Positions 1 through 10,339 of a DNA stretch of 59,279 nt are shown piece by piece. A model generated the notes under the pieces. The model was not told the origin of the DNA. It saw only the letters and a program-made list of their open reading frames with translations, and ran no database searches. The first letter of the stretch is position 1, and each line of letters starts with the position of its first letter. This DNA is from CAZAYP01 sp964489425 [NCBI: uncultured Verrucomicrobiota bacterium] (GTDB taxonomy: Bacteria > Verrucomicrobiota > Kiritimatiellia > RZYC01), in assembly GCA_964489425.1 (NCBI GenBank), contig CAZAYP010000032.1, positions 1 to 59,279 on the forward strand, written 5' to 3'. The position numbers and the translations under genes were made by a program.

Positions 1-838
1 ACTGGGGATAGGCGGCCAGTTGGTCGATGGTCGTTTGCGTCAGCATGCCCCGATCACCGACCAGGATGATTCGGCGCAACCCGAAACTTTCGCGGATTTT
101 TGCCACCTGGTCTGGGACGGTCGTGGCGTCGGCGGTGTTGCCGGCGTACACGTCAATGGCCACGGGCCGGCCCTGCTCATCGGTAAGCAGGCCATAGACA
201 ATGGCGGCAAGTTTCTCGCCGTCCCGGTTGTGGCCGCGCCGCGCCAGCGGACCGACGCGGCCATAATAGGAACTGCTGGACACGTCATACAGCGCGCGGT
301 GGCCTTCGGCCAGATGCTTGGCGGCCAACTTGCGTTCGATGCGGGCTTTGCGCGCCAGCAACCAATCCATGGCCAGATACAATTCTTCCTGGCGCACGTC
401 GGCCAGGCCCAACTCTTCCACCAGCGTACTGGCGGGCCCTTTCTGCTGCTCGGGCGCCACGTCCGGGTCATCGTTCCAAAAACGGCCCATGGCGGATTTG
501 GAACAAGGATTGATCAAGCGCTGGGCGATCAAGCCGAGCACGAGGTTGCGTTCCCGGCTGGCGGTGGCCGAGATCATGGTATCCAAGCCCAGCTTATGCA
601 TCATCCCGAGCACGGCGCGGACATGGCCATGGGGCGTGGACTGGGTGATCTGGAAAACCTCATCGATATCGACCAGCTTTTTGCCGGCCAGTGCGCGCCG
701 TAACGTTTGGACCAGTTCCGCGGGCCAATGGGTGAGGTTGGCGTGGGTTTTCTTGATGGTTTTGGCGCCTTGGCGTGTGCCAGAGCGCAAGAGGACCGCC
801 GGCGGCGAGTTCCGATTGGCGACGGTTTCAATATACAT
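1..838 (-). CDS. IS1634-type (IS4 superfamily) transposase, 3' end cut by window
   Basis: DDE transposase that would move an insertion sequence. Translating the minus strand from the ATG at 836-838 gives 279 residues with no stop before the window edge. It begins MYIETVANRNSPP and contains LYDVSSSSYYG (first catalytic Asp near residue 185) and LVGDRGMLTQ (second Asp near 262), both diagnostic of the IS1634 branch. The third acidic residue, in the YREK region, lies outside the window. Family members are usually 450-600 residues, so about half is visible. The reading frame is intact as far as it can be followed. The sequence just upstream (839-960) is much richer in A+T than the surroundings and probably holds the element's end. 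Left-over codon use cannot be judged from a fragment. Identification is firm; activity is unknown. Confidence 0.9.
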   Translation of the reverse strand, partial: MYIETVANRNSPPAVLLRSGTRQGAKTIKKTHANLTHWPAELVQTLRRALAGKKLVDIDEVFQITQSTPHGHVRAVLGMMHKLGLDTMISATASRERNLVLGLIAQRLINPCSKSAMGRFWNDDPDVAPEQQKGPASTLVEELGLADVRQEELYLAMDWLLARKARIERKLAAKHLAEGHRALYDVSSSSYYGRVGPLARRGHNRDGEKLAAIVYGLLTDEQGRPVAIDVYAGNTADATTVPDQVAKIRESFGLRRIILVGDRGMLTQTTIDQLAAYPQ

Positions 839-1114
839 GGGAATACACTGCCATTTATTATATCGAATTGCAAGGTATTTTTTGTTATATGTATCTATTT
901 ACATGGGAACATATTAGAATATATATACGAGCGTTAATGGTCGTTCTAATCAATGTTTACGGGGGTCTTCCGCCAATTTGGCCCGCTAAAATCGACCCAC
1001 ACTCCGGGTTAACGGCGCGATTATATCACGCCGAAAGCGAGACCAGCCTTCTCATCCTACCGCTGCGTCTTGGCGGGAAACCATTCCGGTCTTTTCGGAC
1101 AATGCCCCCTGCGA
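839..1114. other. AT-rich non-coding stretch beside the transposase
   Basis: No convincing gene. The part from 839 to about 960 is strikingly AT-rich in an otherwise GC-rich window and contains the near-repeat ACATGGGAA at about 835 and 901. It lies between the transposase start and the stop of the secreted-protein gene at 1115, so it probably contains the insertion-sequence terminus and its promoter. I could not identify a defined terminal inverted repeat or target duplication because the other end is outside the window. Confidence 0.4.
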
Positions 1115-1984
1115 CTACCGGACTTGGATCCGGTGGAAACGGGGCCGGTTGGTGGCCGCTACGAACACGTCCTGGTAATAGCCGCTGCCAACCAAGGGCC
1201 CGCTTTGCCAGGCCCCATTGGAGGCCAGGCTGTAGGCCGCGGCGGCCCAGGCGTAGCTCATCAGGTTGGTGGCAAGCAGCGGTTCATACGCCATGCCCGG
1301 CACGGTCAGGAAGCTCAGCCGGATCCGGTCCGGCAGGCTGGCGCGGCAGAACTCCACGTAAAAGAAATCGAAGTTCCAGTAAGGAATGGTGCCCGAGCGA
1401 TACTCTTCGCCGTTGGTCATGCCGTCGCCATCGAAATCGTCGCCCGCGATGACCTGCCAGATGGAGCTCAAGGCGCCGCCGGAATGCCGGATCAGGTCTT
1501 CTTCCCACGTGTCCGACAGGCCGTCCCGGTCCAGGTCCGCCGCCGCCGTGATGGTTACCCGGACCATGGATCCGGGGCTGCCGATGGGCGGGATCGCCTC
1601 GGTTTCCATACGGGCATACTCAACGCCATCGCGCAGGATCAGCAGGTTGACCGGATCGCCGACGTGGGCGGCCTGGGCATGGTACCGGTTGGACGTGATG
1701 CCGTCGTCCACCCGGACCGTCAGGGCAAAGTTAATGGTGGGCGAGATGGATCCGTTGATCTCGTAGCGGGCCATCTCCTCGTCCCCGATCTTGAGCAGCA
1801 CCGTGGTGTTGGGCGGGCACGGCCACCCGAATGCGTCCAGGGCCTGGCCGTAATAGACCACCGCCGGCTGGGGCAAGCCGGCCCGGGCGGTCCAGGTTCC
1901 GGGCGCGCCCCAGATTAGCATCAGGAGCCACGGGGCCACAGCGCGAGCGAGTTGACGGACCGTAAGGGTTGACGATCGTTGCAT
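1115..1984 (-). CDS. Secreted protein with acidic calcium-loop repeats
   Basis: A 289-residue exported protein of unknown function. The N-terminus has a basic stretch, then a hydrophobic run (VAPWLLMLIWGAP), as in a signal peptide. Two acidic loops, DLDRDGLSDTWEEDL and DDFDGDGMTNGEEY (about residues 150-200), match the thrombospondin-type-3-like calcium-binding repeats common in secreted proteins of Verrucomicrobiota and Planctomycetes. The C-terminal part looks like beta structure. The ATG at 1984 has a strong AGGAGG eight bases upstream. It is the last gene of the operon running 13360 to 1115, 11 bp after the giant LamG gene, so it probably acts with that protein outside the cell. Function beyond calcium binding cannot be told. 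Confidence 0.8.
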   Translation of the reverse strand: MQRSSTLTVRQLARAVAPWLLMLIWGAPGTWTARAGLPQPAVVYYGQALDAFGWPCPPNTTVLLKIGDEEMARYEINGSISPTINFALTVRVDDGITSNRYHAQAAHVGDPVNLLILRDGVEYARMETEAIPPIGSPGSMVRVTITAAADLDRDGLSDTWEEDLIRHSGGALSSIWQVIAGDDFDGDGMTNGEEYRSGTIPYWNFDFFYVEFCRASLPDRIRLSFLTVPGMAYEPLLATNLMSYAWAAAAYSLASNGAWQSGPLVGSGYYQDVFVAATNRPRFHRIQVR

Positions 1985-1995
1985 GACGCGGCCTC

Positions 1996-4900
1996 CTATT
2001 GCCCCTGGATGGAGTAAGTATGGAAGAACAGGCGGATATCCTTGACGCCGTTGCCATCGCGGTGCGCCGGGCCGGCGCCGGTTCCCGCGCCGAAGATGAA
2101 GCGCTGCAACCCTTCATCGGGGTCGGCCAGCAAGGTCCGTCCGGGCAGGATGAGCAACCAGCGTGAATTCCAGACCGAACGGCCGATCAAGCGGGAGTTG
2201 CTGACGATTTCCGAGGGTTCGATGACGCTGTTGTCGCACCAATAGAGCTGGGCATTGTTTTCCGGGAAGGCGCGGAAGGCCGCGAAGTGCCGGACCTGGT
2301 CAAATCCCTCCGGGAGCGTATCGTTGATGGGAATCCAGTTGGGCATGATGATCGAGCTGTCTTCGATCGTGTAAGGCAGCGGCAAGGCTTGATCGCAGAC
2401 GTTGTAGGCCCGGATCACGTCGGGATCCGTGGGCGAGCGCAGGACGTCCAGGCCCGCAGGCACCAGATATACGAAGGGTTCGTCGGCCATGGCGCCGATG
2501 CCGCCGGAGTTGGTCAGCGTACCGTTGTTATAGTTATAGAACCACACGCCCACGGCGCGAATCTTGGTGGCGGCAAACGTGGGGTTGAACGCGTTATCCC
2601 CGCCCGCCAAGGCCTCGCCGAAAATGTTCTGGCCGGCCAGAATTGTGGTGGCAAAGGGGATGACCAGGCCTGGTTCGCGGTTGGTGGACGTATTGCAGGG
2701 CTTGCAGTACATCTCGTACTCGGGCACCTCGTTGAGGTCGGTGACGCGGAACCGGGTATTGAGGGCGTTTTGCCAGGCCATTTCGCTGGCCGCGGTAAGG
2801 GTACTGCGCAGCAGCTCGGTGCGCAGCGAAATGCGCCGCGTTTCGGTGTCGGGATTATTGAAACCGAAGCGGCCATCCAGCACGTCCCAGTCGGCCTTCA
2901 TGCGCGCCAGGATATCGGCCAGGCCGGGATCGCCGGCTGCGCCGCCCAACTGGGGTTCGTCGTTGACCACTCGGCCCAGGGCGCGCGCGCGGATGACCGC
3001 GGACAAGAGCTGCCGGCCGGTGGCGGAACCGGATTCGGATGAAAGCATGCCGGTTTCATAATCGTAGGCCTTGGCGGCCAGGTAAACGTAGCGGGCGGCC
3101 AGGTCGAACGCCGCGCTGTATTGTTGCAGGGCCTCGTTGCGGAAGAGGCGGAAGGCCATGTCGGCGTAACGCTGGCCTTGAATCTGACGGCCGCCGGCGG
3201 CCCGGTCGCCCACCCGGTTGGCCAGGACGCGCTGGCCCTTGGTCAGCACCGTGTTGACCTGTTCAGCGGCATTGGCCAGGGTCTGCATCATGGCAAAGAG
3301 GTTCGCCTGCTTGACGTATTGCTGTTCCAGGGCCGATTCGAAGTCGTTGATGGCCGTCTTCAGCCCGGACGCGTATGCGTTGGTGGACAGGGTCAACTGG
3401 AATTGCGCCTCGCTGCGCGCCTCGGCGCCCTCGAACTGGATGGCGGCCACTTCGGCGCCGTTGATCAGGGTGAAGGCCGCCCATTTGGCGATCGTGATGG
3501 GCAGCCCGACAAGGGCTTCGGTTTTCTGGTAAAACAAACTGACCGGGGACGCTATACCTGCCGCACCCATGATGATGTCCGGCAGGTTTTCCGAGGATTT
3601 CTCGGCAATCGCCGCGGTCATTTCGGTGGCGATTTGGCCGATGGACTTGGCCGTCTTAAGGCCCTGCAGCCACGAGGCGGTTTTGATCTTGTCCTTGGAA
3701 TGCTCGTTGACCAGGTCCCACTCGCTCTCAGTGCGCTGGGCCATGGAGCGCAGGTTGCCGAATTTTCGTTCCAAGTCGCCCAGGGTGGCTTCGTAATCGG
3801 CGGAAGCCTGCATGAGTTGGTAATAGATTTGGACGTATTGACCGAGCGCCTGCTGGATTTCGCCCTGGGACTTGCGGCGGCCGCTCCAGTCGGGCGGCTT
3901 GACGCGCAGGCCGGTGTCAGCCACGTACACCGTCACCGTCATGCCGGCGCTGATATAGTTCGAGCACGTGTCGCACACGGGCTCATGGCTAAGATGGTAA
4001 TCCTCGTAATCCATGCGGTTGGTGGGCGCTTCGAAGGTGATATTCTCGATTTTCACCTGGGCCGCCCGGCCGACAGGCTCGGTGCCGATCAGGTTCTTCA
4101 TGTCCAGAACCGCGTAATTGACCAGGTCGGGCCCATCGTATCCCTGCGGATACGCGCCGCCGGGGCCGATGTCGTCGCTGTACGGATACCCAAAGATTTC
4201 GATCAGGCGGTCATGGTAATCGGTTTCGGTCTCGCTGAGCGTATCGGAGAACTTGGCGGCGGAATCGAATTGGGCGCGCAGGGCCAGGGTGCAGCCCAAG
4301 GCCTTGTCGAAGGTCGTGGCGGCATTGCGCAAGGCCACCACGGCCCGCCGGTAAATCTGCTCGAAATGCGTTTGGCCCTGGTCGATTTCGGCGGGTGAAA
4401 TATCGAAGGGCACGACGTTCTCGACCAGACCGAGCGGGTTTTGGCCGAGGTTGGCGTTGTCCATTTGCATTTGAATTTCCCCAAGCCGGGCGGCGATTTC
4501 CCCGAGCTCGGGCACGGTCTTGCGGTCGATGGTCAGAATCCCGGCAAACGAGGCGCCGTTGGTGGCCGTGGCGGGCGCCGGCGGCACGAGCGAGTTGGAT
4601 CCGCCCGGGGCCGGCACGATCCAGCCGGCGCCCTGGATGGTGCCCGCGTTATTACCGGCCTGGTCACGGGCCAGGGTGCCCGAGCCTTCATAGAAAGGAT
4701 AGTAATTGAGCAAGCCGGCCTCATGGCCGCCAAGGCAGCGATTCATGGAAAGCGCCAGGCTGCCGCCGGACCGGGCCGCTTGCCAAAGGCGGACTTCGTC
4801 GATCCGGCCGCTGAAAAAGCCGCTCAGCACGGTGCCGTCGGCGCGGTAAGCGCCCAGGGCCCAATACCAGTTGTTGAATTCCAGGTTCTGGGTCGGGGTG

Positions 4901-7900
4901 CGCGCATGCTCCTCGGCATCGACGTAGAGAATGCGCCATGCGGCATTGCTGTAGCTGGCCGGGTTGTACACCCAGGCCAGGTGATGCCAGGCGCCGTCGT
5001 TGACGCGGTTGGTGCTGTAGAGCGTCACACCGTCCAGCGAGGCGCGCCAGGCTACCAGGCCGTTGGTCGTCAGGTAAAAACGGTTGGTTTGGGGGGCGCC
5101 GGCATAGGTGGTGGCCGCGCCGCCGAACAGGACGGCCTCGGTGGCGTTGGTGGTTTGAATCCACATCTCGAGGGTCAGGGCGGTACCGGCGGGCCAGGCA
5201 TGCTGGCCCAGATCAACCGCCGCCTGGTTGGTGAAGGTCAGGGCATAGTTGCGGTCGGGATCGGTCGCCGCCGTGGGCAGCAACGAATTGGCCGCGGCCC
5301 AGTTCAGATAGGCGGCCTGGCCGGCGCGGCTGGCCCATTCGGCCACGCCCCAGGCGCGGTTGGTCTGTTCGTCCAGGTACCCGGGGAACCCGTTGGCCGA
5401 ACCCGCCTCGTAAAACTTGCGGTACGTGCGATTCACAATGTCGGCGCCGGCCCGGGCCAAGGCCGCGGCGGCCCGGGCAAAGCGGCGCTCGTCGAAATAG
5501 TCGACGTTCACGGTCAGGTCGCCGCCCATTTGCATGGCGCCGATGCCCGGCACCCAGTCAAAGTTGGTGTGGGCGATCAAGGAATAGTAGGAGCACAGGG
5601 CGCTCAAGTAATGGCCCCAGGCGTCGCCATGGCCCTGGGGATAAAGCGCCTTGGCCGCGGCCGCATCCACGGCCAGGTTGGTGCCGCCGGCATCCTGGAT
5701 GTTGTAGTTCAGGGCATACGCCACTTCGCCGCCGGTCAGGTCGCGGGTATAATTCCAGGGCAGCCGATTGTAGAACGGCGGCGTGGTGACGGCCGGCATC
5801 AGGCTGCTGTCGCGGCCGCGCAACAAGCCGAGTTCCTCGTCCAACAGCGTTTCCATCTGGTTGTCGAAACAGAACAGGGACGAGAACGTGACCCCAAACC
5901 GGTCGAGCAGGGATGCGGTCGAGGCCGGGTCTTGCGGGACGACGATGGTCGGATCCTGGGCGTCGGCATAGGCCTCGTTGCCCAGCACCATGTAGAGGTC
6001 GGCGATCCGGCCGGCGGCCAGGCGCAGGGAATCGTTGGCAGGCGCGTAATCGATGCCGGCGTCGATGCTCAACATGCGGCCGCGTTCGAGCACGGTCTGG
6101 TAAATCTGGATCAGCCCGAACTCCTCGAGATGGCTGGCATTGAGGGCCACGGGCCCGTTGTAGGGCCCCCCGGCCTGCTGGATCATGCTGATGCCGGCGT
6201 TGATGCCGTAGTTGTTGAGGTCGGTCACGCGCTGCTGGAAGGGCGTGATGCCGTTGAGCACCCGCTGGATCCAGCCCGGGGCAAACCCCAGCGACCAGGC
6301 GCTCCAGACGTTGGTGCCGACGATGCCGTTGGTGTCGGCCGGCCGAAACCGGGTGATGTAATAGTTGTCGACGATCGTGTTGAGGGACGCGCCGCCGAGG
6401 CTGATGCCGACGCTGCCTACGCCCTGTTGATAGAGCATCCATTGATCCGCGGGCGTATTGGTGGGCGCCAGGCCCTGGGCCGTGGGCGGCAGGGTCCGCC
6501 ACTCGAAGAAATACCGGCCGGCGTCGCCGCCATAATCCAAATCGGTGCGCAGGGTCAGCTGTTCGTCGAGCACGTTGGCCGGGTAGATCGCTTGTACGGT
6601 TTGCCGGGCCAGTTGCGGTACGACCTTGATGACGTTCAGGCTGACCGGCTGGCCGGCCGGCACCATGGCCGGGTTGGTGGCATTGTTAAACGCCAGGGTG
6701 ACATAACCCACGCCTGTGTTCTGGCCGGCCGCCAGGGCGATGCCCGTGAAGGGCTGGTTGGGCGCCAGGGTGAGCGGGCGTTGCGGCAGGGCGTTGACCG
6801 CGTTCAGCCAGGCCGTACGCATGGCCGCAGGACAATCATCGGCCAGATGCAGAACATTGGAATACTCGTAAGATTCGATCAGGTTCAGCAACAGGTAGCT
6901 GCTGCTCAGGCCGGCGTTGTAGGCGCCGGAGACGGTCAGGCGGCGGTTGGTGGGCTGGGTGGGATCGAAAACCAGCCGCGAACCGAGCGAGGGCGCCACG
7001 CTGGGGAACGTGTAGGAGTTGCCCGGCGATTGGCGCTGGGCCGCGCCGGCAGCGGCCATGGCGTCGATGGTCGCCTGATCGAGATAAGTGCCGCGCATCG
7101 TCAGTGGATCGACCAGCGTCACGCTGTCTTTCTGCGTCAACGGCACCGACTGCTGGTAGAGGATATCCACGCTCAGTTGGGCGTGAATATCCGGCAACCC
7201 GGAGTTGCCCGGCGACTCGTAGAGCGTCTGCGCCACTTTCAGTTCCGGCACGTTGTCCGGCCAGACGGTGCGGAACGTGTAGTTGGTGGGCTGGCCGGTC
7301 AGTCCGCCGCTGAGCCATGGCACATACGTGCCGGGCAAGGGTTGGTTGGTGCCCCGTTGCGGGTAGAAAAAGCCCGGCTGCAGGGCGTACCAGTAACGCA
7401 TCACGATGTTGGTGGGGCCGCCGTTGTCGCCGGCCGCCTTGGCCCACCACTGGGTCTTGCGGTCGCGCCAGCCGGGGCCGGCGACGCAGGCCGAATTGGT
7501 GTTGTCAACCCCCGGCAGCACGGACAGCGGCATGGGCGGCTGCAACCGCTGGGCCGCCACGGCCGTGTTGGTGAAGGCCGGATACAGGGCGTTGGTCGCC
7601 AGCACCTGGAACACGCGCATGTCCGGCTGCGCCGCGCCGCTGACGGGATCCGTGGTCTGGTACATGGCCAGGACGTAAGGCTCGGAACTGTTGGTGCCGC
7701 CGGGCTGGTTGAGATCGCTGCGCAGGGCATAGACCGTGCTGCCGATCACGAGGGCATGCTCCTCATTGGGGTTGAAGCCGGGCCGGTCCGGAAGGTTTTG
7801 GTAATAAATGATGGGGCTGGCGTCTGCCGCAAACACCGCCGGCCCGGACCCGGCCGGCTGGGCCCCGGCGTTGCCCTTGCCGCTGGCGATCACAATTTGT

Positions 7901-10254
7901 GGCGCATTGGTCGGCCATTGGTTGCGGTAAACCGTGACCAGCGAAGGGAAAAAGAGCGGCGCAGGCATGCCGTCGCTGTTGGCCATGGGATTGGCCCACC
8001 AGACCTCCAGGGCGTCGTTGGTGGCCACGGCATAGATGTGCGAGGCGGGATGCTGGGCCAGTTCCGTGGCGTATTGGTAGAGGTTGACGTTATAGCGCAC
8101 GCCGGCCGGCGTATAAATATAGCCGGGGAATTCGGCGTAGGTCGGCAGGTTCAAGTCCAGCATGTGATAGGCCACGACCCACTGCGGATTGCCGTGGAGG
8201 GTGCCGTAACAGTCGCTGTAATCACGCGAGTAATCGTAAATCACCGGGCCGATGCCTTCATTGATGGGGTAGTAGGCCACCAGGCCCGGCTCGGTTCCGG
8301 TCAATGATTTGGACATGTTGGCGGCGATGTCGGCCTGCGAGCGCGCCACGTTCCACAGGCGCACCTCGTCGATTTTCCCGCCCAAATACGCCGATTGCCG
8401 CAAGGCGCGGCCAAACCAGAGCGGGATGTTGGCGCTGCCCATGGGCCGGGTCTGCGCCACGCTGGACTTGAGCTGGCCATCTGCGTACAGCATTATGTTG
8501 TGGCCGTCGTACACGCCGGCCAAGTGCGTCCACTGCCCCGAGACCGGGTGCGGCGCCACGCCGGACGCCGTGCCGGCATGGGTTAAGAAATAAAGGTCGT
8601 TGCCCCAGCCAATCGCCAGTTCCCATTCGCCATCGGAAGCAACGGTGTCGGAGGCCGAATGATGCACCACCGGCCCATCCATGACGCCCGAAGCCCAGTC
8701 CCGGTAAACCCAGGCCTCGACCGTGAAGTTGGTCACGCTGACAAATCCCGGCCCGGCGTCGGCTTCCACATAGTCGTTGCTGCCGTCCAGGCGCAAAACG
8801 TATTTATTGTCGATGACATACGGCAGGATTTCCCGGCCCATGTCCCAGTTCTGCGGCGTGAGATCAAAGTACTGGCTGTCCGTATGCCAGACCGCCTTGA
8901 CCGCCTGGAACCAGATGTCGTCCTGGTTCGATAGCTGCAGCAGGAACTGGCCGCTGTTGGTGGCCGTCACTGCTTGGCCGCTGGTGGCGACCACCGCATT
9001 GTTGTCCGGCTCCTGGAACGGCAGGGCCGCGGTCAACCCTTGCGGCACCAGGATCGGGGCGGTGTTGCTGGGGGCGTTGCCCAGCACGTAAAGCTGGGGA
9101 AACACCGGCCAGTCGAGGCTGTACCAATCGACTTCAAAGGGCCATTGCACGCCCATGAAATCGGCGTGTTGCCAGTATATGCGCACATTCCAGGGCGCGG
9201 CCACGGTGCGCTTGAGGGCAAAGACCCAGTTGAACTTGGGGCCGGCCTTGGTGTATTGCAGCACGCTGTTGTCGGTCAGGCCGGCGACGATGTTGGGGAT
9301 CAGGTCCTTGGTGCCGTAATACAGGTCGGAAGGCAGCAGGCGCGCGCCGATTTCGGCGTTGATGACAACTTGCTCCGGCCGGACAATTTCGATGGGCAAC
9401 AAGCCCAGCGAGGTGGCGTAGTTGCCGTCCTTATAGTATTCGAGCAGGGCCATGCCCTCGATACCCTGGGCCCGGATTTGCTGGTTCAAGCCGCTGCCGT
9501 CAATCCACACGCCGTTGACCAGCGAGGTGGTCACGACCGCCGCGCCGGTTTCGTCCTGGTTGGTGACCGGCACGCGGGTGGGCCGGGTGACTTCGTTGTT
9601 GTAGTGGATGAGCGCGAACACCTGCTGGCCATTGACCTGCAATTTGACGGGCGGCGAGTTGTAGGGGGCCTCGGTCCACAGGACCCGCGCCGGCCGCTGG
9701 GTGGGCGAACTGGATATATTGTAGATGGTGTTCATCACCCCGTTGGTGGTCTGCCAGGCAATCTGGATGTTGCCGCCCGCGGCGGCAATGACCTGGCGCA
9801 GCGAGGGCAGGTACAGCGCCGCCCCGGCCGGGTTGGTGCTGACATAATAGGCTGCGGCATTGTCGCCCACGCGCACCGCCACGAAACCCAGCGGCGCGGC
9901 GTTGCTGTCGCTCAAGCCCGGCGGCGGCAGGATGGCCTCGCCCACCTGGTACTGGGCCACGTCGGATTCCACCGGCTGGTTGTAGGCCGACGCGCTCAAG
10001 ATAATGCTTTGCGGTCCGGCGCTGCGATAGACGACGAAATTGGTCCGGCCGTTTTGGAGCATGGCGTTGGTCAGAACGCTTCCGCCGTAGAAGGGGGTCG
10101 AGGCGTTGGTCCAGCCGGCGCCGTAGAAGTTGGTGCCGCCGGCCAGCGACCAGACGTCGCGGTACGCCACCGTCAACTGCGGCGTCACGGCCGCTGCCGC
10201 GGCCAGGGCACCGCCCAACCAGGCCGCCAGGGCCAAGCGCCATATCTTGTTCAT
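1996..10254 (-). CDS. Giant secreted LamG-domain protein with helical, Tc-toxin-A-like C-terminal part
   Basis: A 2752-residue exported protein. The start is placed at the ATG at 10254 (MNKIWRLALAAWLGG, a clear signal peptide) with AGGTGG eight bases upstream; an open frame extends to 10524 but would overlap the preceding gene. Two LamG/concanavalin-type modules are visible: about residues 485-660 (LRLDGSNDYVEAD ... IDEVRLWNVARS) and 1660-1830 (LTLEMWIQTTN ... RIDEVRLWQAARS). The region from about 1920 to 2450 turns strongly helical (rich in A, E, Q, L), including RLFRNEALQQYSAAFDLAAR, and the last 300 residues are again beta-like, ending VKDIRLFFHTYSIQG. This order resembles the channel and C-terminal part of Tc-toxin A subunits; that is inference from motif resemblance only. 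No membrane anchor or sorting tail is seen. LamG suggests carbohydrate or surface binding. Confidence 0.85.
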   Translation of the reverse strand: MNKIWRLALAAWLGGALAAAAAVTPQLTVAYRDVWSLAGGTNFYGAGWTNASTPFYGGSVLTNAMLQNGRTNFVVYRSAGPQSIILSASAYNQPVESDVAQYQVGEAILPPPGLSDSNAAPLGFVAVRVGDNAAAYYVSTNPAGAALYLPSLRQVIAAAGGNIQIAWQTTNGVMNTIYNISSSPTQRPARVLWTEAPYNSPPVKLQVNGQQVFALIHYNNEVTRPTRVPVTNQDETGAAVVTTSLVNGVWIDGSGLNQQIRAQGIEGMALLEYYKDGNYATSLGLLPIEIVRPEQVVINAEIGARLLPSDLYYGTKDLIPNIVAGLTDNSVLQYTKAGPKFNWVFALKRTVAAPWNVRIYWQHADFMGVQWPFEVDWYSLDWPVFPQLYVLGNAPSNTAPILVPQGLTAALPFQEPDNNAVVATSGQAVTATNSGQFLLQLSNQDDIWFQAVKAVWHTDSQYFDLTPQNWDMGREILPYVIDNKYVLRLDGSNDYVEADAGPGFVSVTNFTVEAWVYRDWASGVMDGPVVHHSASDTVASDGEWELAIGWGNDLYFLTHAGTASGVAPHPVSGQWTHLAGVYDGHNIMLYADGQLKSSVAQTRPMGSANIPLWFGRALRQSAYLGGKIDEVRLWNVARSQADIAANMSKSLTGTEPGLVAYYPINEGIGPVIYDYSRDYSDCYGTLHGNPQWVVAYHMLDLNLPTYAEFPGYIYTPAGVRYNVNLYQYATELAQHPASHIYAVATNDALEVWWANPMANSDGMPAPLFFPSLVTVYRNQWPTNAPQIVIASGKGNAGAQPAGSGPAVFAADASPIIYYQNLPDRPGFNPNEEHALVIGSTVYALRSDLNQPGGTNSSEPYVLAMYQTTDPVSGAAQPDMRVFQVLATNALYPAFTNTAVAAQRLQPPMPLSVLPGVDNTNSACVAGPGWRDRKTQWWAKAAGDNGGPTNIVMRYWYALQPGFFYPQRGTNQPLPGTYVPWLSGGLTGQPTNYTFRTVWPDNVPELKVAQTLYESPGNSGLPDIHAQLSVDILYQQSVPLTQKDSVTLVDPLTMRGTYLDQATIDAMAAAGAAQRQSPGNSYTFPSVAPSLGSRLVFDPTQPTNRRLTVSGAYNAGLSSSYLLLNLIESYEYSNVLHLADDCPAAMRTAWLNAVNALPQRPLTLAPNQPFTGIALAAGQNTGVGYVTLAFNNATNPAMVPAGQPVSLNVIKVVPQLARQTVQAIYPANVLDEQLTLRTDLDYGGDAGRYFFEWRTLPPTAQGLAPTNTPADQWMLYQQGVGSVGISLGGASLNTIVDNYYITRFRPADTNGIVGTNVWSAWSLGFAPGWIQRVLNGITPFQQRVTDLNNYGINAGISMIQQAGGPYNGPVALNASHLEEFGLIQIYQTVLERGRMLSIDAGIDYAPANDSLRLAAGRIADLYMVLGNEAYADAQDPTIVVPQDPASTASLLDRFGVTFSSLFCFDNQMETLLDEELGLLRGRDSSLMPAVTTPPFYNRLPWNYTRDLTGGEVAYALNYNIQDAGGTNLAVDAAAAKALYPQGHGDAWGHYLSALCSYYSLIAHTNFDWVPGIGAMQMGGDLTVNVDYFDERRFARAAAALARAGADIVNRTYRKFYEAGSANGFPGYLDEQTNRAWGVAEWASRAGQAAYLNWAAANSLLPTAATDPDRNYALTFTNQAAVDLGQHAWPAGTALTLEMWIQTTNATEAVLFGGAATTYAGAPQTNRFYLTTNGLVAWRASLDGVTLYSTNRVNDGAWHHLAWVYNPASYSNAAWRILYVDAEEHARTPTQNLEFNNWYWALGAYRADGTVLSGFFSGRIDEVRLWQAARSGGSLALSMNRCLGGHEAGLLNYYPFYEGSGTLARDQAGNNAGTIQGAGWIVPAPGGSNSLVPPAPATATNGASFAGILTIDRKTVPELGEIAARLGEIQMQMDNANLGQNPLGLVENVVPFDISPAEIDQGQTHFEQIYRRAVVALRNAATTFDKALGCTLALRAQFDSAAKFSDTLSETETDYHDRLIEIFGYPYSDDIGPGGAYPQGYDGPDLVNYAVLDMKNLIGTEPVGRAAQVKIENITFEAPTNRMDYEDYHLSHEPVCDTCSNYISAGMTVTVYVADTGLRVKPPDWSGRRKSQGEIQQALGQYVQIYYQLMQASADYEATLGDLERKFGNLRSMAQRTESEWDLVNEHSKDKIKTASWLQGLKTAKSIGQIATEMTAAIAEKSSENLPDIIMGAAGIASPVSLFYQKTEALVGLPITIAKWAAFTLINGAEVAAIQFEGAEARSEAQFQLTLSTNAYASGLKTAINDFESALEQQYVKQANLFAMMQTLANAAEQVNTVLTKGQRVLANRVGDRAAGGRQIQGQRYADMAFRLFRNEALQQYSAAFDLAARYVYLAAKAYDYETGMLSSESGSATGRQLLSAVIRARALGRVVNDEPQLGGAAGDPGLADILARMKADWDVLDGRFGFNNPDTETRRISLRTELLRSTLTAASEMAWQNALNTRFRVTDLNEVPEYEMYCKPCNTSTNREPGLVIPFATTILAGQNIFGEALAGGDNAFNPTFAATKIRAVGVWFYNYNNGTLTNSGGIGAMADEPFVYLVPAGLDVLRSPTDPDVIRAYNVCDQALPLPYTIEDSSIIMPNWIPINDTLPEGFDQVRHFAAFRAFPENNAQLYWCDNSVIEPSEIVSNSRLIGRSVWNSRWLLILPGRTLLADPDEGLQRFIFGAGTGAGPAHRDGNGVKDIRLFFHTYSIQGQ

Positions 10255-10339
10255 GCTCATAACCACCTGCCTTGTTGCAGGTTTGGCCCGCCGCCCAGGG
10301 CTGGCCTTGCCTGCCGTTCCATGGTCGGAGTTGTTGTTG

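Noticed and set aside
839-960. Terminal inverted repeat of the insertion sequence
   Set aside because: The AT-rich stretch is real, but without the other end of the element no inverted repeat or target duplication can be shown.
4441-8307. A 1288-codon plus-strand open frame antisense to the LamG giant
   Set aside because: Composition is typical of an antisense shadow and there is no ribosome site or family motif; the minus strand carries LamG modules.
10266-10281. CCTGC/GCAGG stem-loop before the LamG giant gene
   Set aside because: A 5-bp stem in a GC-rich gap is expected by chance, although it touches the ribosome site.
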